From Leuctra nigra (lineage: Eukaryota > Arthropoda > Insecta > Plecoptera > Leuctridae), in the NCBI GenBank assembly GCA_934045905.1, contig OW203763.1, positions 16,870,948-16,934,947 of the forward strand: a stretch of 64,000 nucleotides of DNA, given 5' to 3'. The position numbers and the translations under genes were made by a program. Within the stretch, counting starts at the first letter, position 1, and each line of letters opens with the position of its first letter. Shown here in pieces: positions 8,975 through 20,060 of this stretch. The notes under the pieces were generated by a model. It was not told the origin of the DNA, searched no databases, and saw only the letters and a program-made list of their open reading frames with translations.

Positions 8975-9490
8975 TCACATATTGATTGTCAATGCACCTC
9001 TTAAACGGAACATTCGACGAGAAGTGTCGGGGGCCTCCGAACCTTCAACGCTCTTCTTTCCGATGGCCTTTTCGACCATTGTTTCCTCAGCGGCTGTTAA
9101 TGGTTTGTAATTCGATGGGCCGTCTCTTGTGCAAGTCATGTTCAAGTAGTATGCTGAAGCTTCCTTTTTAGTTTGGCATTTCAAATCTTTGAACTTGCTC
9201 CTTATCTAACAATAGAAAATTAAATGTAAGTGAAGTTTCATGTAATTTATAGGTAGAACAAGACCAATGAACAAGAGTTATCAATATTACAGTGCATTTA
9301 GTACCAAATTTTTATTAGGTGGTCAGGTCCTTTTCTAGCAGTACCGAGTAAAATCCTCGGCAATGCTGGTATGTACAACAATAGTAATTTCAACTTACCT
9401 CGGCTATACTGATCGGTGGACATGGGACCGCGTTGACTTGATCAGCTCCATGGCTGCTTCTTATCATTTTGTATGAGTTCAGGCCCAAAA
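8975..9490 (-). pseudogene. Harbinger accessory MYB/SANT-like (NAIF1-like) protein, two-exon fragment
   Basis: Minus strand. The downstream exon 8975-9205 starts after an acceptor (tattgttag) and reads IRSKFKDLKCQTKKEASAYY, then KPLTAAEETMVEKAIG and a stop. The upstream exon ends at 9399 with a donor GAGgtaagt and reads VNAVPCPPISIAE; both phases are 0. The joined AE-IRSKFKDLK-KKEA pattern is that of the MYB/SANT domain accessory proteins of Harbinger elements, related to NAIF1. These help bring the transposase to the nucleus and to the TIRs. The start of the protein was not found. Exon 2 itself is intact, unlike the transposase. Confidence 0.6.
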
Positions 9491-10133
9491 TCTCCAAAAT
9501 GAGTTACCTCCCTATTGTTCACTTCACAAATTATCAATCACATCTCCAGTTGGCTATTTATTTTTAAAAGGTATCGCTTCTTTTTATTCTCTTTTTCAGA
9601 CATTATAGAGGCACTAATAATATTTTGATTATTTAATAAGGGACAATAAAATATAAATCACACTTGGTGGTAGGTAGGTAACTCTGATAATGTACACATA
9701 GGTTTAATATTTCAGCCAAAGAAATACCTTTTTACAGGTTATTACAAATGAATCCCATTTTCATTGAACATTTTTAAATACCTATCCGCAATGTTGAACC
9801 AGGACTGTAACACGAGCAGAACATTCCATTATTTGAAATTTTACCCGCGAAATTTCAAAACGGAATATCTTTTGTACAAGTTATTTGGAAATTCCACTGC
9901 CGACTTGCAACCACACTAAAACCGCGTACAAGAATACCGATTCAAGAAAGTTGCAACCGGTTATAGCGTGGTTGCATCTTTTTGCAACCATGGTTGTAAA
10001 GTGATACTTGCAACCATTATTTGCAACCGCTACCAGAATGACCCCCTTGTAAACTCAAGAACATGCTAGCTTTAATTGGGTTTCTGGATCTGCAAGTACC
10101 TATGTTTCATTTTATCAACATTTCTTCTTTCAG

Positions 10134-10200
10134 AAATTTTAAGAAGCCCATGGCAGTTCAAGATAAGAAGAATGAACAACATTACATAAATACTTATAAT
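10134..10200 (+). CDS. LYST: LYST exon: BEACH domain (67 bp)
   Basis: A very small exon, too short to be found as an ORF. Acceptor is cttctttcag at 10124-10133 and donor gtaagc at 10201. It supplies one base to finish the Arg codon, then NFKKPMAVQDKKNEQHYINT-YN. This fills exactly the gap between LIFR of the previous exon and YLKQE of the next. The LYST/BEACH consensus there is R-N-x-x-KP-x-A-V-Q. Confidence 0.93.
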
Positions 10201-10337
10201 GTAAGCAAACGTAACCATACTTAATTCTTGAGAAATAATATGAAGTACCTACATAATAATTAATAATATCTATTAATCAATACCTACTTTCAATGTTAGC
10301 ATCGTTTGAATATTTGCCATAATATTATTATTATTAT

Positions 10338-10828
10338 TAGGGGTGTTCAACGATTATTTTATTTAAATCGATTAATAATTCGATTTTCGTAATTTAAATC
10401 GATTAAATAATCGAATTAAATCGTTTTGATATAACTATATGTCATCATGTTCAGGGTGGTCATCATATTATCATCTTTTAAGGCAATATTAACCTCAACA
10501 ATGAAATGTGTCCAGGAAGTCATTCATTTTTACTTCAAAGACGCTGTCAAGTGCCGAATTTATTCATCATTCTATCATCACTTGGTAATGCGAATGAGAA
10601 ATACACACTGAAACTTGGGAAAATACACAAAAACATGAATTTATCACTAAAATATTACGCACACAAAGAAAAATTTTGACACACATAATTAGATGTGTAA
10701 AGTGCAATCATTTTCAAGGCAGCAAATTCAAATGTATAATTCGATTATTTTTGCTAACATCGATTAATCGTTTTCAATGTCATAATCGATTAATCGATTC
10801 GATTAAATCGTAATCGTGAACACCCCTA
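10338..10828. mobile_element. hAT-like MITE rich in ATCGATTA words
   Basis: Ends are TAGGGGTGTTCA and TGAACACCCCTA, flanked by the 8-bp repeat attattat (10330-10337, 10829-10836). The duplication lies in an ATT microsatellite, so it is suggestive rather than proof. Both subterminal regions are full of aatcgattaa/tcgattaat words. 491 bp, no coding. Confidence 0.65.
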
Positions 10829-11026
10829 ATTATTATTATTATTTATTTTCGAAACAACTACTATCTATTACATAACTTAGTTGTAATAGAATAACAATAT
10901 AAAATTAGAATAAAAAATAGAATAAAAATGTAATACTAGAATAAAAATATTGCTCTTACTTTTAAAAACAAAGTGACATTATAGGATAAATTGAACAGTG
11001 TATTGATTGTTCTATTTTGTGTTAAG

Positions 11027-11177
11027 TATCTGAAGCAAGAGCTGATGGAGGGACACACCCTGATCTCTCTGAACCAAGAGCCATATCACTATGGATCTCA
11101 CTACTCCAACTCTGGCACAGTTCTACACTTCCTGGTTCGCTTGCCGCCATTCACAGGGATGTTCCTCACTTATCAAG
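11027..11177 (+). CDS. LYST: LYST exon: BEACH core
   Basis: Acceptor is gtgttaag at 11019-11026 and donor gtacta at 11178. Encodes [18 protein letters not shown], then [20 protein letters not shown] and [12 protein letters not shown]. The HYGSHYSN and LVRxPPFT blocks are near-invariant in BEACH domains. It ends with one base of an Asp codon completed by the exon at 22904, after an 11.7-kb intron, the largest in the visible part of the gene. Confidence 0.97.
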
Positions 11178-11295
11178 GTACTAGAAGCATTCTAGCATAA
11201 ACTTTACTTCAAATAGTGATGCAGCTCGAGTTCCTTCAATGCTAGATGCTTCTATCTGTGATACATTTACATAATTGGCAGTCGGTGTTCCAGTA

Positions 11296-11510
11296 ATGGG
11301 GTTGTTCACTGCCATTTGCTCTCACTCGCAGCGCTAGCGGCATTGGAGGTGCCTCTCTCTGATTAGTTGGTTTCTGAATCCAAGATCTTTGAATCAAACT
11401 CCCGCTAAAAGGTTTAAAAATGTTCCATTCCGCTCTGCATTTTGATTGGCTCTCTCCGGACGATTAGAACAGCAGCGCCATCTACAATAGTTTTGCGTGA
11501 ACAACCCCAT
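11296..11510. mobile_element. MITE-like element with atggggttgttcac ends
   Basis: The 14-bp inverted repeat atggggttgttcac (11296-11309) recurs inverted at 11497-11510. The interior is non-coding and GC-richer than the intron. Target duplication unclear, superfamily not assigned. Confidence 0.5.
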
Positions 11511-11721
11511 TGACACCCCCAAATTATATCAAAATCATTGTAAATAACACAAAATTATGATACTCTATTTTGAAACAAGGCCTTCTGTACAATAATCGTC
11601 AATCTTTGTTTTAAAATTGGTATAGATAATAAGACAGACCATCGGTTTCAATTGAGTCTATTCATTGTCACTGCAAACTAGCCTCTTGTTAGGACGAGGT
11701 AAGTAAATTACCCAAATCCCA

Positions 11722-11881
11722 GGGGGCCAATTCTTGAGATTCACGTTTTAAAACCATGTACGTTTTCATTGTTTAAAACGTAAAAAAGTTGACGGCTAAG
11801 CAATAGTTGTCAACTGTTTCAAGTTTTATACAATGAGTGTACATGGTTTCAAAACATGAAAACTCAAGAATTGGCCTCCAG
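11722..11881. mobile_element. Short MITE with ~40-bp inverted repeats
   Basis: ggccaattcttgag near 11725 is mirrored by ctcaagaattggcc near 11862. The similarity continues inward through the gttttaaaaccatgtac region and its complement. About 160 bp, non-coding; no clear target duplication. Confidence 0.6.
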
Positions 11882-12324
11882 GCAGACTTGAAATAAAATT
11901 TAGATATGAATGATGAATATGTATGTCTATGGAAAGTTATAGCTATAGTACCTTCATCTGACAACAGATGCTTTTTTATATTAGTTTTGACTCTTAAATA
12001 ATTATTTAAAATATTAATTAAGTGACAAAGTGTCAATTACTGGTATACACTGCCAACTACTGGTGCATTTACCCTATATACTAGCTCAATTAAATCTCTC
12101 CGATTCAAATTACCTGTTTACTGTCTGTTTCGGATTGGCTGAAAAATGTGATGGAATCATCCGATAAAGTCTAAATGCTAACTCGTCATCTAGCTCTAGT
12201 AGGCGAGCTCTGATTTCATTTATGATAACAAGGATTAATCATCAAGGAACCTGACTAACAGCCAATCCGTTTCGTTCAAATACCGTTTTATGAATGTTGG
12301 GTGTACAGCTTTGGAATAATATCT

Positions 12325-12431
12325 CGATCATCCCTACGCTTATACCCTCCCGCCATACAACGGAACTGGTATACAGTGTGTATACCAGCGCTCCGTTGTA
12401 TGGCGGGATGGTATAAGCGTAGGGATGATCG
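12325..12431. repeat. Near-perfect 107-bp DNA hairpin
   Basis: Two ~53-bp arms meet at almost no loop. The outer stem is cgatcatccctacgcttata and its complement; the inner part is cccgccatacaacgg. Mismatches are few (ccctccc versus ccatccc, and a small bulge near the centre). It lies in the LYST sense transcript, so an intron RNA could fold into a long hairpin. Confidence 0.8.
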
Positions 12432-12853
12432 ACACATTTTTCCACGACCCTACCTACCTACTTGTGTTTCATTGATCAACTTCTAAAATCATGTAAGTAG
12501 TATCACCGTACCAATAGGTACCAAACATGCAGCCTAGAGTCTCCGTTGGCCGTTACCATGGACAGGGAATCAAAGATATCTTTTTTTATCTCTTCGCGAC
12601 CGCCTTTATTTCGGCGTAATGCTATCTTGGCAGTGAAATGAAGGTGGTCCCGACGAGATTAAAAAAAAATATAGTAAGTAACAACATTTAACATGTTTTG
12701 TACAAATCAATGTATTGTGAAGAGTGAAGACTAAAGTACCTAGGTATCTCAAAGAGGCTAGGTAAAATGCAATCGAAGCCAAGCTGTTGTAGCTCTAAAC
12801 CTCATGTCACCAACAAAACGACAATAAAATATATTGAACCAATAATTCATTCA

Positions 12854-13762
12854 TCATAAATAAAAGTAGGGGTAATCCATGATTGCGAAATGTAAGTGAC
12901 GATGTATTCTCCTTATCACAGCAGCTTCGTTGAGTAGGTAGGTAGGTACGCGGCGTGCCATTAACAGCTTAGCGTGTGCATACCGCTCTTTGTAAGTAGC
13001 GAAAACATTTCCAAAGCCGTCGTTCAGAGGAGCGAAAATCTTGTCTCGTTTACAATAGAACTGCCAGATGGAATCGTCCTGAGCCAAGTCATTTGCACGC
13101 ATACAAGCTTGAGTTAAAGATACATTGTCCTTCACATTCAAGTACTTCATCATTTTAAGAAAAACTTCATAAGGCAATCCCATCAACGAAGGATTAGGAT
13201 AAATCGCGCTTTTATTGAGGATCAACGCTCGAATGGGATTGGTAACACTCTCTTTGATGAGGAACGACAGTTGTTTCATGCTCTTGTAGGACGCATGGGG
13301 AACGTTAAGAGAATCTTCCCAGAACATGAGGAAATCCGAGAATTTGAGGAGCTTAGTGAAAATTATTATCTCATCGTATTTACAATCATTATGCAACAGA
13401 TCACTCGTGACGGTAAAATTTGTAATTAAAGTCAGTTTTTCCATCACTGCGATGAAACGACATTTGTGTTCTGAAAACTGGGCCAGTTGAAAGACAATGC
13501 TGTATTGATTTGATGAGTCCTTCCACCCGTCCGGCATCCTTTGGAATTGTTTCACTCTGGTTGCATCGAAACCGATAGTTGTGGTTATGATATCTTGCAT
13601 GGGACTTGGTGTAAAGCCAGACTCCAAAAAGAAAGTAAAGATAGCAGTGACAATCATGTCCCCAATATCAGGACGTTTAATAGATGATAATAGTGTTTGC
13701 ACATTTTCTGGAATGGTTCTGGTGGTTAGTTCCATTTCTTCTAGAAGGATGCATTTATCCAT
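12854..13762 (-). CDS. ntc: FBXO7/nutcracker-like F-box protein, intronless, nested antisense
   Basis: 302 residues. The open frame extends to a Met at 13840, but the Met at 13762 sits in an excellent context (gcagccATGG) and starts the homologous region. Residues ~40-185 resemble the FP domain of Fbxo7/PI31 (FLESGFTPSP, QYSIVFQLAQF, LLKFSDFLMFWEDSL, LSFLIKESVTNPIRAL). Residues ~195-240 are the F-box: LPYEVFLKMMKYLNVKDNVS, ACMRANDLAQDD and SIWQFYCKRD. A YKERYAHAK tail follows, as in FBXO7 (YRKRH). The ubiquitin-like N-terminus of vertebrate FBXO7 is absent. FBXO7/Nutcracker acts as an SCF substrate receptor and proteasome regulator with PI31. It lies in a LYST intron on the opposite strand with no intron in the CDS, so it is either a nested gene or a retrocopy. 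The acceptor-like tttgcag just before the ATG allows a spliced 5' UTR. Coding is fully intact. Confidence 0.75.
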   Translation of the reverse strand: MDKCILLEEMELTTRTIPENVQTLLSSIKRPDIGDMIVTAIFTFFLESGFTPSPMQDIITTTIGFDATRVKQFQRMPDGWKDSSNQYSIVFQLAQFSEHKCRFIAVMEKLTLITNFTVTSDLLHNDCKYDEIIIFTKLLKFSDFLMFWEDSLNVPHASYKSMKQLSFLIKESVTNPIRALILNKSAIYPNPSLMGLPYEVFLKMMKYLNVKDNVSLTQACMRANDLAQDDSIWQFYCKRDKIFAPLNDGFGNVFATYKERYAHAKLLMARRVPTYLLNEAAVIRRIHRHLHFAIMDYPYFYL

Positions 13763-14499
13763 GGCTGCAAATCGAGAATGAGACAAATTGAGACAATTGA
13801 ATTGAGACAGCCTACAAAATAGAAGGATAACAGGAATCAAGGTTTATGGTTTTATATTTCACTGTGCTCTGACCTGTGGCAGATATTACAGTTCACGAAT
13901 TAAACTGAACCATCCATTACTTTTGAGTGTCTGCAAGAAGTAAGAACCACAAAAACAAAGTAGGTAGGTATCTGGTAGAAAACATGACATTTGTGAACAC
14001 GCCGCTCCCGCCAGTGTTTTAGAACTGTCAGAAATTCAAAGGACAAAAAAACTAGAAAAAACAAGCTTACCAACTTTTCACAAACATGAAAAATATTTGT
14101 GTGCGCGGGAAATGGGTTTTTAAACAATATTTTCTTTTTCATTTATGAATGAAAATGAAAATAAAATAATGTGTGAATATTACTGAGAATGTTTCAATAT
14201 AAATGCTTATTCCCACAAATAAGTGATACGTGATGGAGCCACTTCTGGCAAGATGGCTACTATCAGGTCCACATATTAATTTGTTTGTTTTTACATTTCG
14301 TGTTTCCATAAAGCAGTGAAAAAACAAAAATCAAATGAAATTGATACTTAGCTATAAATACTTTCTTGGCCATAACAAACAATTATATCAAATATTTGTA
14401 TTTTATATTTACGCAAATGCGCCCTTGATAGCCGCCATTTACCTAGTACCACAAAATCCACCAGAGGTCAGTTGTGCTCCTTATTTTCTCGAATAGCCC

Positions 14500-16376
14500 A
14501 GGAGTTTTAGATTTTAACCTACAAATAAATAAAGTAAATCTGAAAATTGGCAAATATGTCCTATTTGATGTCCCGAATAACATACTTAAAATCCCCAACT
14601 TTCCTCTGCCGGCGTCATCGATTTTTTGGTGCAAGAAGGGCGGAAGTCACATAAATCACTAAAATACACACAATTTCCACAAATTTGCACGGATTTCGAC
14701 CAAGTTGGTTTTAAAAAGATCCTAAAAACATGTTGAATCATGTTTAGTGGTATTAGTGCATTATGATGTGATGTTGGCTGTGGGTGTGGCTATAAATGAC
14801 CCTCAAAATGCAAATAAATTAGAGAAGTGTTTTGTTCGTCCACTTTGGACGCGATGAATAAATTCAAATAATTGGTACACACGTCCTACTACATATTGTC
14901 TGAAATAACATATTTAAATTCCCCTACTCTTCTCTGCCAGCATCATCGATTTTTTGTTGCAATAGGGGCATAAGTCAGTCACATAAAATACTGAAAAAAG
15001 TGAACAAAAAGTGGAACATAAAGGTAACAAAAAGTGAACAAAAGAATAAAGTAGATCTGAAAATCGGAAAATATGTCCTATTTGATGTCCTGAATACAAA
15101 CTTAAATTCCCCTACTCTCTGCCGGCGCCATCGATTTTTTGGTGCAAGAAAGGCGTAAGTCACATAAAATACTAACAAACCGTAAAGAACACATAAAAAA
15201 GTAAAAAAAATAATAAAGTAGATCTGAAAATTGGCAAATATGTCCTATATTTTGATGTCCCGAATAATATACATAAATTCCCACACTATCCTCTGATGGC
15301 GTCATCGATTATTTGATGCAAGAAGGGCGGAAGTCACATAAAATACTAACAACCCAAAAGAACACATAAAAAAGTAAAAAAATAATAAAGTAAATCTGAA
15401 AATTGGCAAATATGTCCTATTTGATGTCCCGAATAACATACTTAAATAGGGAAGTGAAGTGAAGTTTAGATTTTAGAATAATAAATATTTTATGAAAGTT
15501 GAGATGTTGTTGAAGACAGATGTGGTATTAATTTTGTTGTGTGATGAATAGTTTTTTCAAGGAACGAATTTACAAAGTTTGGTATTTTGTAGCTGTCCAT
15601 GAAACACAATCTGACGTCACACGCCGAGTCGGGCCGTATAGATAATGTTAGCCAGAACCGGTTCTTGCATCCCGTAACACAGGGAATTCGGCGTGTGACG
15701 TACAGCTTGTTTTTGCAGGAGTGAAATCTCGAAAACTAATAAATTAATTATGGGAAATATATGATTTAAAAAAATATAAAAAAAATCACATTGCTCTTTG
15801 AGGCTATTCTGTATATAAATAAAATATAATCTCAACATTCACCTATTCCCCATTCCTCTACTCTCCTCTGCCGGCGCCATCGATTTTTTGGTGCAAGAAG
15901 GGCATAAGTCACATAAATCACTAAAATTCACACAATTTCCAATAATTTGCACGGATTTCGACCAGGTTGGTTTTAAAATGATCCTTAATACATGTTGAAC
16001 CATGTTTAGTGGTGTTAGTGCATTTAGTAAAGTGATGTTGGCTGTGGGCGTGGCCTAGGGGACCCCAAGATGCAAATACATTAGAAAAGTGTTTTATTCG
16101 TCCACTTTGGATGCGATGAATAAATTCAAATAATTGGTACACACGTCCTACTGCATGTCTGAAATAACATATTTAAATTCTTCTACTCTTCTCTGCCAGC
16201 ATCATCGATTTTTTGGTGCAATAAGGGCGTAAGTCACATGAAATTCTGAAAACCGTATAGAACACATAGGTAACAAAAAGTAAACAAAGGAATAAAGTAA
16301 ATCTGAAAATTGGCAAATATGTCCATTTGATGTCCCGAATAACATACTTAAATTCCCCTACTCTTCTCTATTTCGT
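14500..16376. repeat. Array of diverged ~170-340-bp repeat units
   Basis: Two interleaved unit types recur. Type A contains gaaaattggcaaatatgtcc, then tttgatgtcccgaataa and ctctgccggcgccatcgatt, then gtgcaagaagggcgtaagtc. Copies lie near 14535, 15055, 15220, 15390 (partial) and 16300 (partial). Type B contains atttgcacggatttcgacca, gttggctgtgg and ttcgtccactttgg; copies lie near 14690 and 15950, each ending in another ctctgccagcatcatcgatt. Non-coding. This may be the internal tandem repeats of a Helitron or Penelope-like element, or local segmental duplication; ends were not identified. Confidence 0.7.
15612..15705. repeat. Small inverted repeat inserted in the array
   Basis: acgtcacacgccga near 15614 and its complement tcggcgtgtgacgt ending near 15703 enclose about 65 bp. 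The A/B array is interrupted around here, so this may be a short separate insertion. Confidence 0.5.
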
Positions 16377-17758
16377 CTAAAACTCATGGCCGGGCTATTA
16401 TTTTTACAGGGATCATACACTTTTTTTTAGTAAAAAAAAATAATTGTTCAATTTTCTAAAATTATAATATTATTTTATTTCAATCTATTGCTATCAATAA
16501 TTCCAAAGCTTGTCCTTGTCACTCCTATAGATTATTTGCAAAAAAAAAGTTTTCATTATAGTTATGAAAAACTTTAATATCTGAGCTCTAATTGACCGTA
16601 CACTTTTAAAGTAATTTTTTTTTTAAATTTTAAATTTAATTTTTTTTGTATTTTATTATTTTAGTTGTGTTGCTTTAAATAATTCCAAAGTTTGTCCTTG
16701 CCATTGTCATTGTTTCTTTGCAAAAACTATTGAAGTGTGCATTAGTCTTGCAAAACTTAAAAATCTGGGCCCTATTTCCATTGAGCCGTATCTCAGGTAC
16801 AAATTTCTTTCTTTTTCCCACATTTAAAACATAAAAAAAATCTAATTAAGATAGAATCTCACACTTTTTTCAAATTGAAAGTAATTGATTAAAGCAGGGA
16901 ATAGACCTCCATAAAAGTGTTCTGATGAACCTGAAATTACTGGCAGCTTTTATTGCAAATCAAGTGCCGTTTTCTATTGTTATTTGAGAATAAAAACAAA
17001 TTTTTGCAGAATTTGTTTAGGACTTTAGGTTTAGGTTTAGGACTTAAATCGGATGATCTATTGTCATGAGATTAGTGAAACAATTGGGGTTGTAAATTAA
17101 GTCATTATTATTTAAACTAGAGGGTCCCGTCATGTATAACATGACCAATGTGCACCAGTGAGGTATGCATAAATATAAAACGACAGCTATATTTGTCAGC
17201 AGATTGTGCGTCGTAAATACACACGTTACGTAATTAACAGACCAAATGCCCAACAAAATACGTAAATGAGGTACAAAGGAAGGCAATTTAATCATACCTA
17301 TTATGGTAAATCAATTACATAAGTCTTCAAATGTAAACCATGACCATGAGTATTAGTAAGAAAAATTAAGAAACTGTATAGTGTCATAATGTGCCGTTAA
17401 AATATAGGTGAAGTTGATATCGTGACCCGATACACACAACACATTCTTTATTTGTGATACCAATTCATAGTTTACACGTGACATCATCTCATTGTTGAGA
17501 GGCCATATTGGTGTAACGTGTCAGAACGGCTGTCAATCTGTGTTTCGGTATTGTGGTGATGTAATAATAGTTACCTGTGCAATAAACTGCAGAAGAAATT
17601 ATTATGGGTATAAAACCACCTCATATACCAAATATCTTTGATTAACCGCTTATAATTAGCTTAAATTGACTTGACATCTGTAAAATGGTTGAAATTTACT
17701 TTTTTACATTGTTGATGAAAAACAAATGAAGCTCGTGCAAACTATGAATACATGGTGA
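16377..17758. other. LYST intron, AT-rich, no gene
   Basis: AT-rich sequence with poly-A/poly-T tracts (16420-16700). No TIR pair, domain or RNA gene recognised. Confidence 0.5.
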
Positions 17759-20060
17759 GGGGCTGTGCATAAAGGACGTCACGCCTCAGGGGGGAGGGGT
17801 GGTGCACCAGTATGGGACACAGTGTGACAGAGGGGGGAGGGGGGTCTAGAGCCAGTAGGACGTCACGTTTTGATATAGATATGTTCAAGAAAATATGCAG
17901 ATGATACCACAATATGTACTTCCCATCCCCTACTTGACCAACTCGAAATCATTGCCTTTATAGAATCAAATATTGTTGTACAATGGATATTGTTATACAT
18001 ATTCTAAATAAAATTTAGAATGGGACAGAACGTAACCGAAATTACTCAGGAGTACCACACAACTTTCTTGGGAATCACAGTAGACAGTCACCTAAAATGG
18101 AATGAACACATTGATACCTTATGCAGCAAAATTAGTTCTAATTTGTAAGTCTTAAGGAAACTCAAACTGTATAACGATAAAGAGCTCTTGACAATTGTTT
18201 ATCATAGCCTAATCGGATCCCATTTAGGCTACGCGATTCAAGTATGGGGAAACTCATCCGGAAAAAATATACAGCGTGTTTTTACCCTTCAAAAAAAGGC
18301 AATTAGGATAATAATGAATATAAACAAACTTCAGTCGTGTAAAAAACATACAAATCAACAACTCTGAGGAGTCCTGTAAGGCCGCCAACTTTATACTATC
18401 GTCATGCAAAGAACATTTCAAAACTCTGAATATCCTAACCTTCCCAAGCCTATACATATATAAAACTGTAGTCTATGCAAAAGTAACGGCAAATATCACA
18501 CAAGAAAATAGCGCCATACATGACCATAATACACGAAGGAAAAACGATTCTCATAATGTACAACACAACCTACACCTTTTCAAAAAGGACCTAGCTATGC
18601 TGGAAGTCAACTCTTTAATCACCTCCCAAACTCCGTTAAAAACCATCTAGGTACTAGCAGTACATTGTTTAAACATCATCTAAAACAACTCTTAAACTCT
18701 AAGGCATATTACTCTGTGCAAGAATACTTAGAAGAGTCACTGTAAAGCAACAAACTCACGACATAATAAAAAATGTAAAATGTAAACTTATCAACGCACA
18801 CGTATGTGTAGGTAACGAACTACCTATCTATATCTAAGATATTTAAGACTGTATTATTAAGACTGTATTATTAGCACCAAGTTTCACCAAGTTTAATATA
18901 CCAATACGTGCTGCTATTATTAATTATGTATTACCTATACAACTATCTTGTTATCTAATTTATGTACATTCTTATGTAGTACCTATGTATCCTTTTAGCA
19001 TACTCTATTTCGTATGACACTGTCACTACTTATTATTAATTATTTGCTACCTATAGGTAATTTACCATAATAATTAGATAAATCATAGTATTGATAACCC
19101 CACCGTTGGCTGCCACCTTAGCGCGGTGGTGGGGTTTGCGTCGGCCAATGATCCATTGCAGCTACGCCTGCGAGCATATGCTCATGTGTAAGGGTTACCC
19201 ATGCCGGACAGGTCAGTGGTGAGGCCCAGACAAAGAGCAGCCAGGGTCGGCCTAACCATAACCTCCCTTGAATTTGCGGTCCCCTCCCCTCCCCTCAGGC
19301 CGGCCTTCCCCCTCGAGATGGTGACCCCCCTGAAATCGGGTTCCGCCGGCCCGAATCATTACACCCTCCCGGTCCGTCCCCATTCCGGCCTGGCCTCCCC
19401 ACCAGTGTTGGACTCCCCCGGATCGGGCCCGTTAGGTCGACCCCTCCCAATGTCCACCGCTTACATCAACAAAGTTAAATGCAAAAATGCAAAAATTAAT
19501 GTGCGCAATATAACCTCGTCGTTGACGCGCCGTTAAACCACAATAATCTTATCTAATCTAGTATTGATAATGTTACGTATTAACTAACATATACTTATAT
19601 ACTTATAAAATTATTATGTTACTTTCTACATATTATTAATTATATGCTAACAATAACATACAATAATAATTAGTTATTATCATGGTAATGTTAATGTTAT
19701 ATTAACTATTCAGCAGGCAGGGTGGAAGAACGCAAATCCTTGCGAACCTCGCCTTTTTTTGTGTATTAAATCTTATGCCTGTACCGTGATCTGATATAAT
19801 GCAAAAATAAAGAAAATTCTATTCTATTCTATTCTAAATTTCAGTTGATATGTCGGGACGGGAAATTTCACTAAAAACAATAAATTCTGATACATTTTAC
19901 AGTCAAAAATACTCTACTTAAAGGGAGGGTAGAGATATATTTGTGACATCCTTTTAGGGGGGGGGGGGGTCGAAAAGTGTGACACAGCGTGACAGGGGGG
20001 AGGGGGGGGGGGGTGTCAAAATATCCCATTTTTAGCGTGACGTCTTTTATGCACAGCCCC
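17759..20060. mobile_element. Large TIR element of the GGGGCTGTGCATAAA family, carrying a LINE remnant
   Basis: Ends ggggctgtgcataaaggacg (from 17759) and gtgacgtcttttatgcacag-cccc (ending 20060) are inverted repeats. TGA flanks both sides as a possible 3-bp duplication. Next to each TIR lies a G-rich stretch with gtgacacagcgtgacag-like words, a hallmark of this widespread insect MITE style. The original MITE was probably short; the interior is taken up by a degraded LINE (18015-19836). Confidence 0.7.
18015..19836 (+). pseudogene. LINE remnant (RT C-terminus and 3' tail) nested in the TIR element
   Basis: The plus strand encodes, with frameshifts, FLGITVDSHLKWNEHIDTLC, KISSNL, LRKLKLYNDKELLTIVYHSL, YAIQVWGNSSG and FTLQKKAIRI, the post-RT C-terminal block of CR1/jockey-like LINEs. 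A GC-rich segment at 19100-19450 and a 3' end at 19735-19836 follow, with AATAAAG and a (ATTCT)n tail typical of such elements. The coding part is heavily broken. The GC-rich segment may be a 3' UTR or a separate insertion. Confidence 0.6.

Larger units (their letters stand above)
6497..10046. mobile_element. PIF/Harbinger-type DNA transposon, decayed, two convergent genes
   Basis: Terminal inverted repeats are gggggtcattctggtagcgg (from 6497) and its complement ending at 10046. The 3-bp direct duplication TTG flanks both ends (6494-6496, 10047-10049). A 3-bp duplication fits PIF/Harbinger, although the canonical target is TWA. Subterminal copies of gttgcaaccgg-like words occur inside both ends (6515-6580, 9950-10030). 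The interior carries a broken HARBI1-like transposase on plus and a MYB/SANT-like accessory gene on minus, the two-gene arrangement typical of this superfamily. Length is 3550 bp. Confidence 0.85.

Noticed and set aside
19201..19536. 111-residue plus-strand frame, Pro/Arg-rich
   Set aside because: Lies in the GC-rich part of a LINE remnant, shows no domain, and looks like UTR-type sequence.
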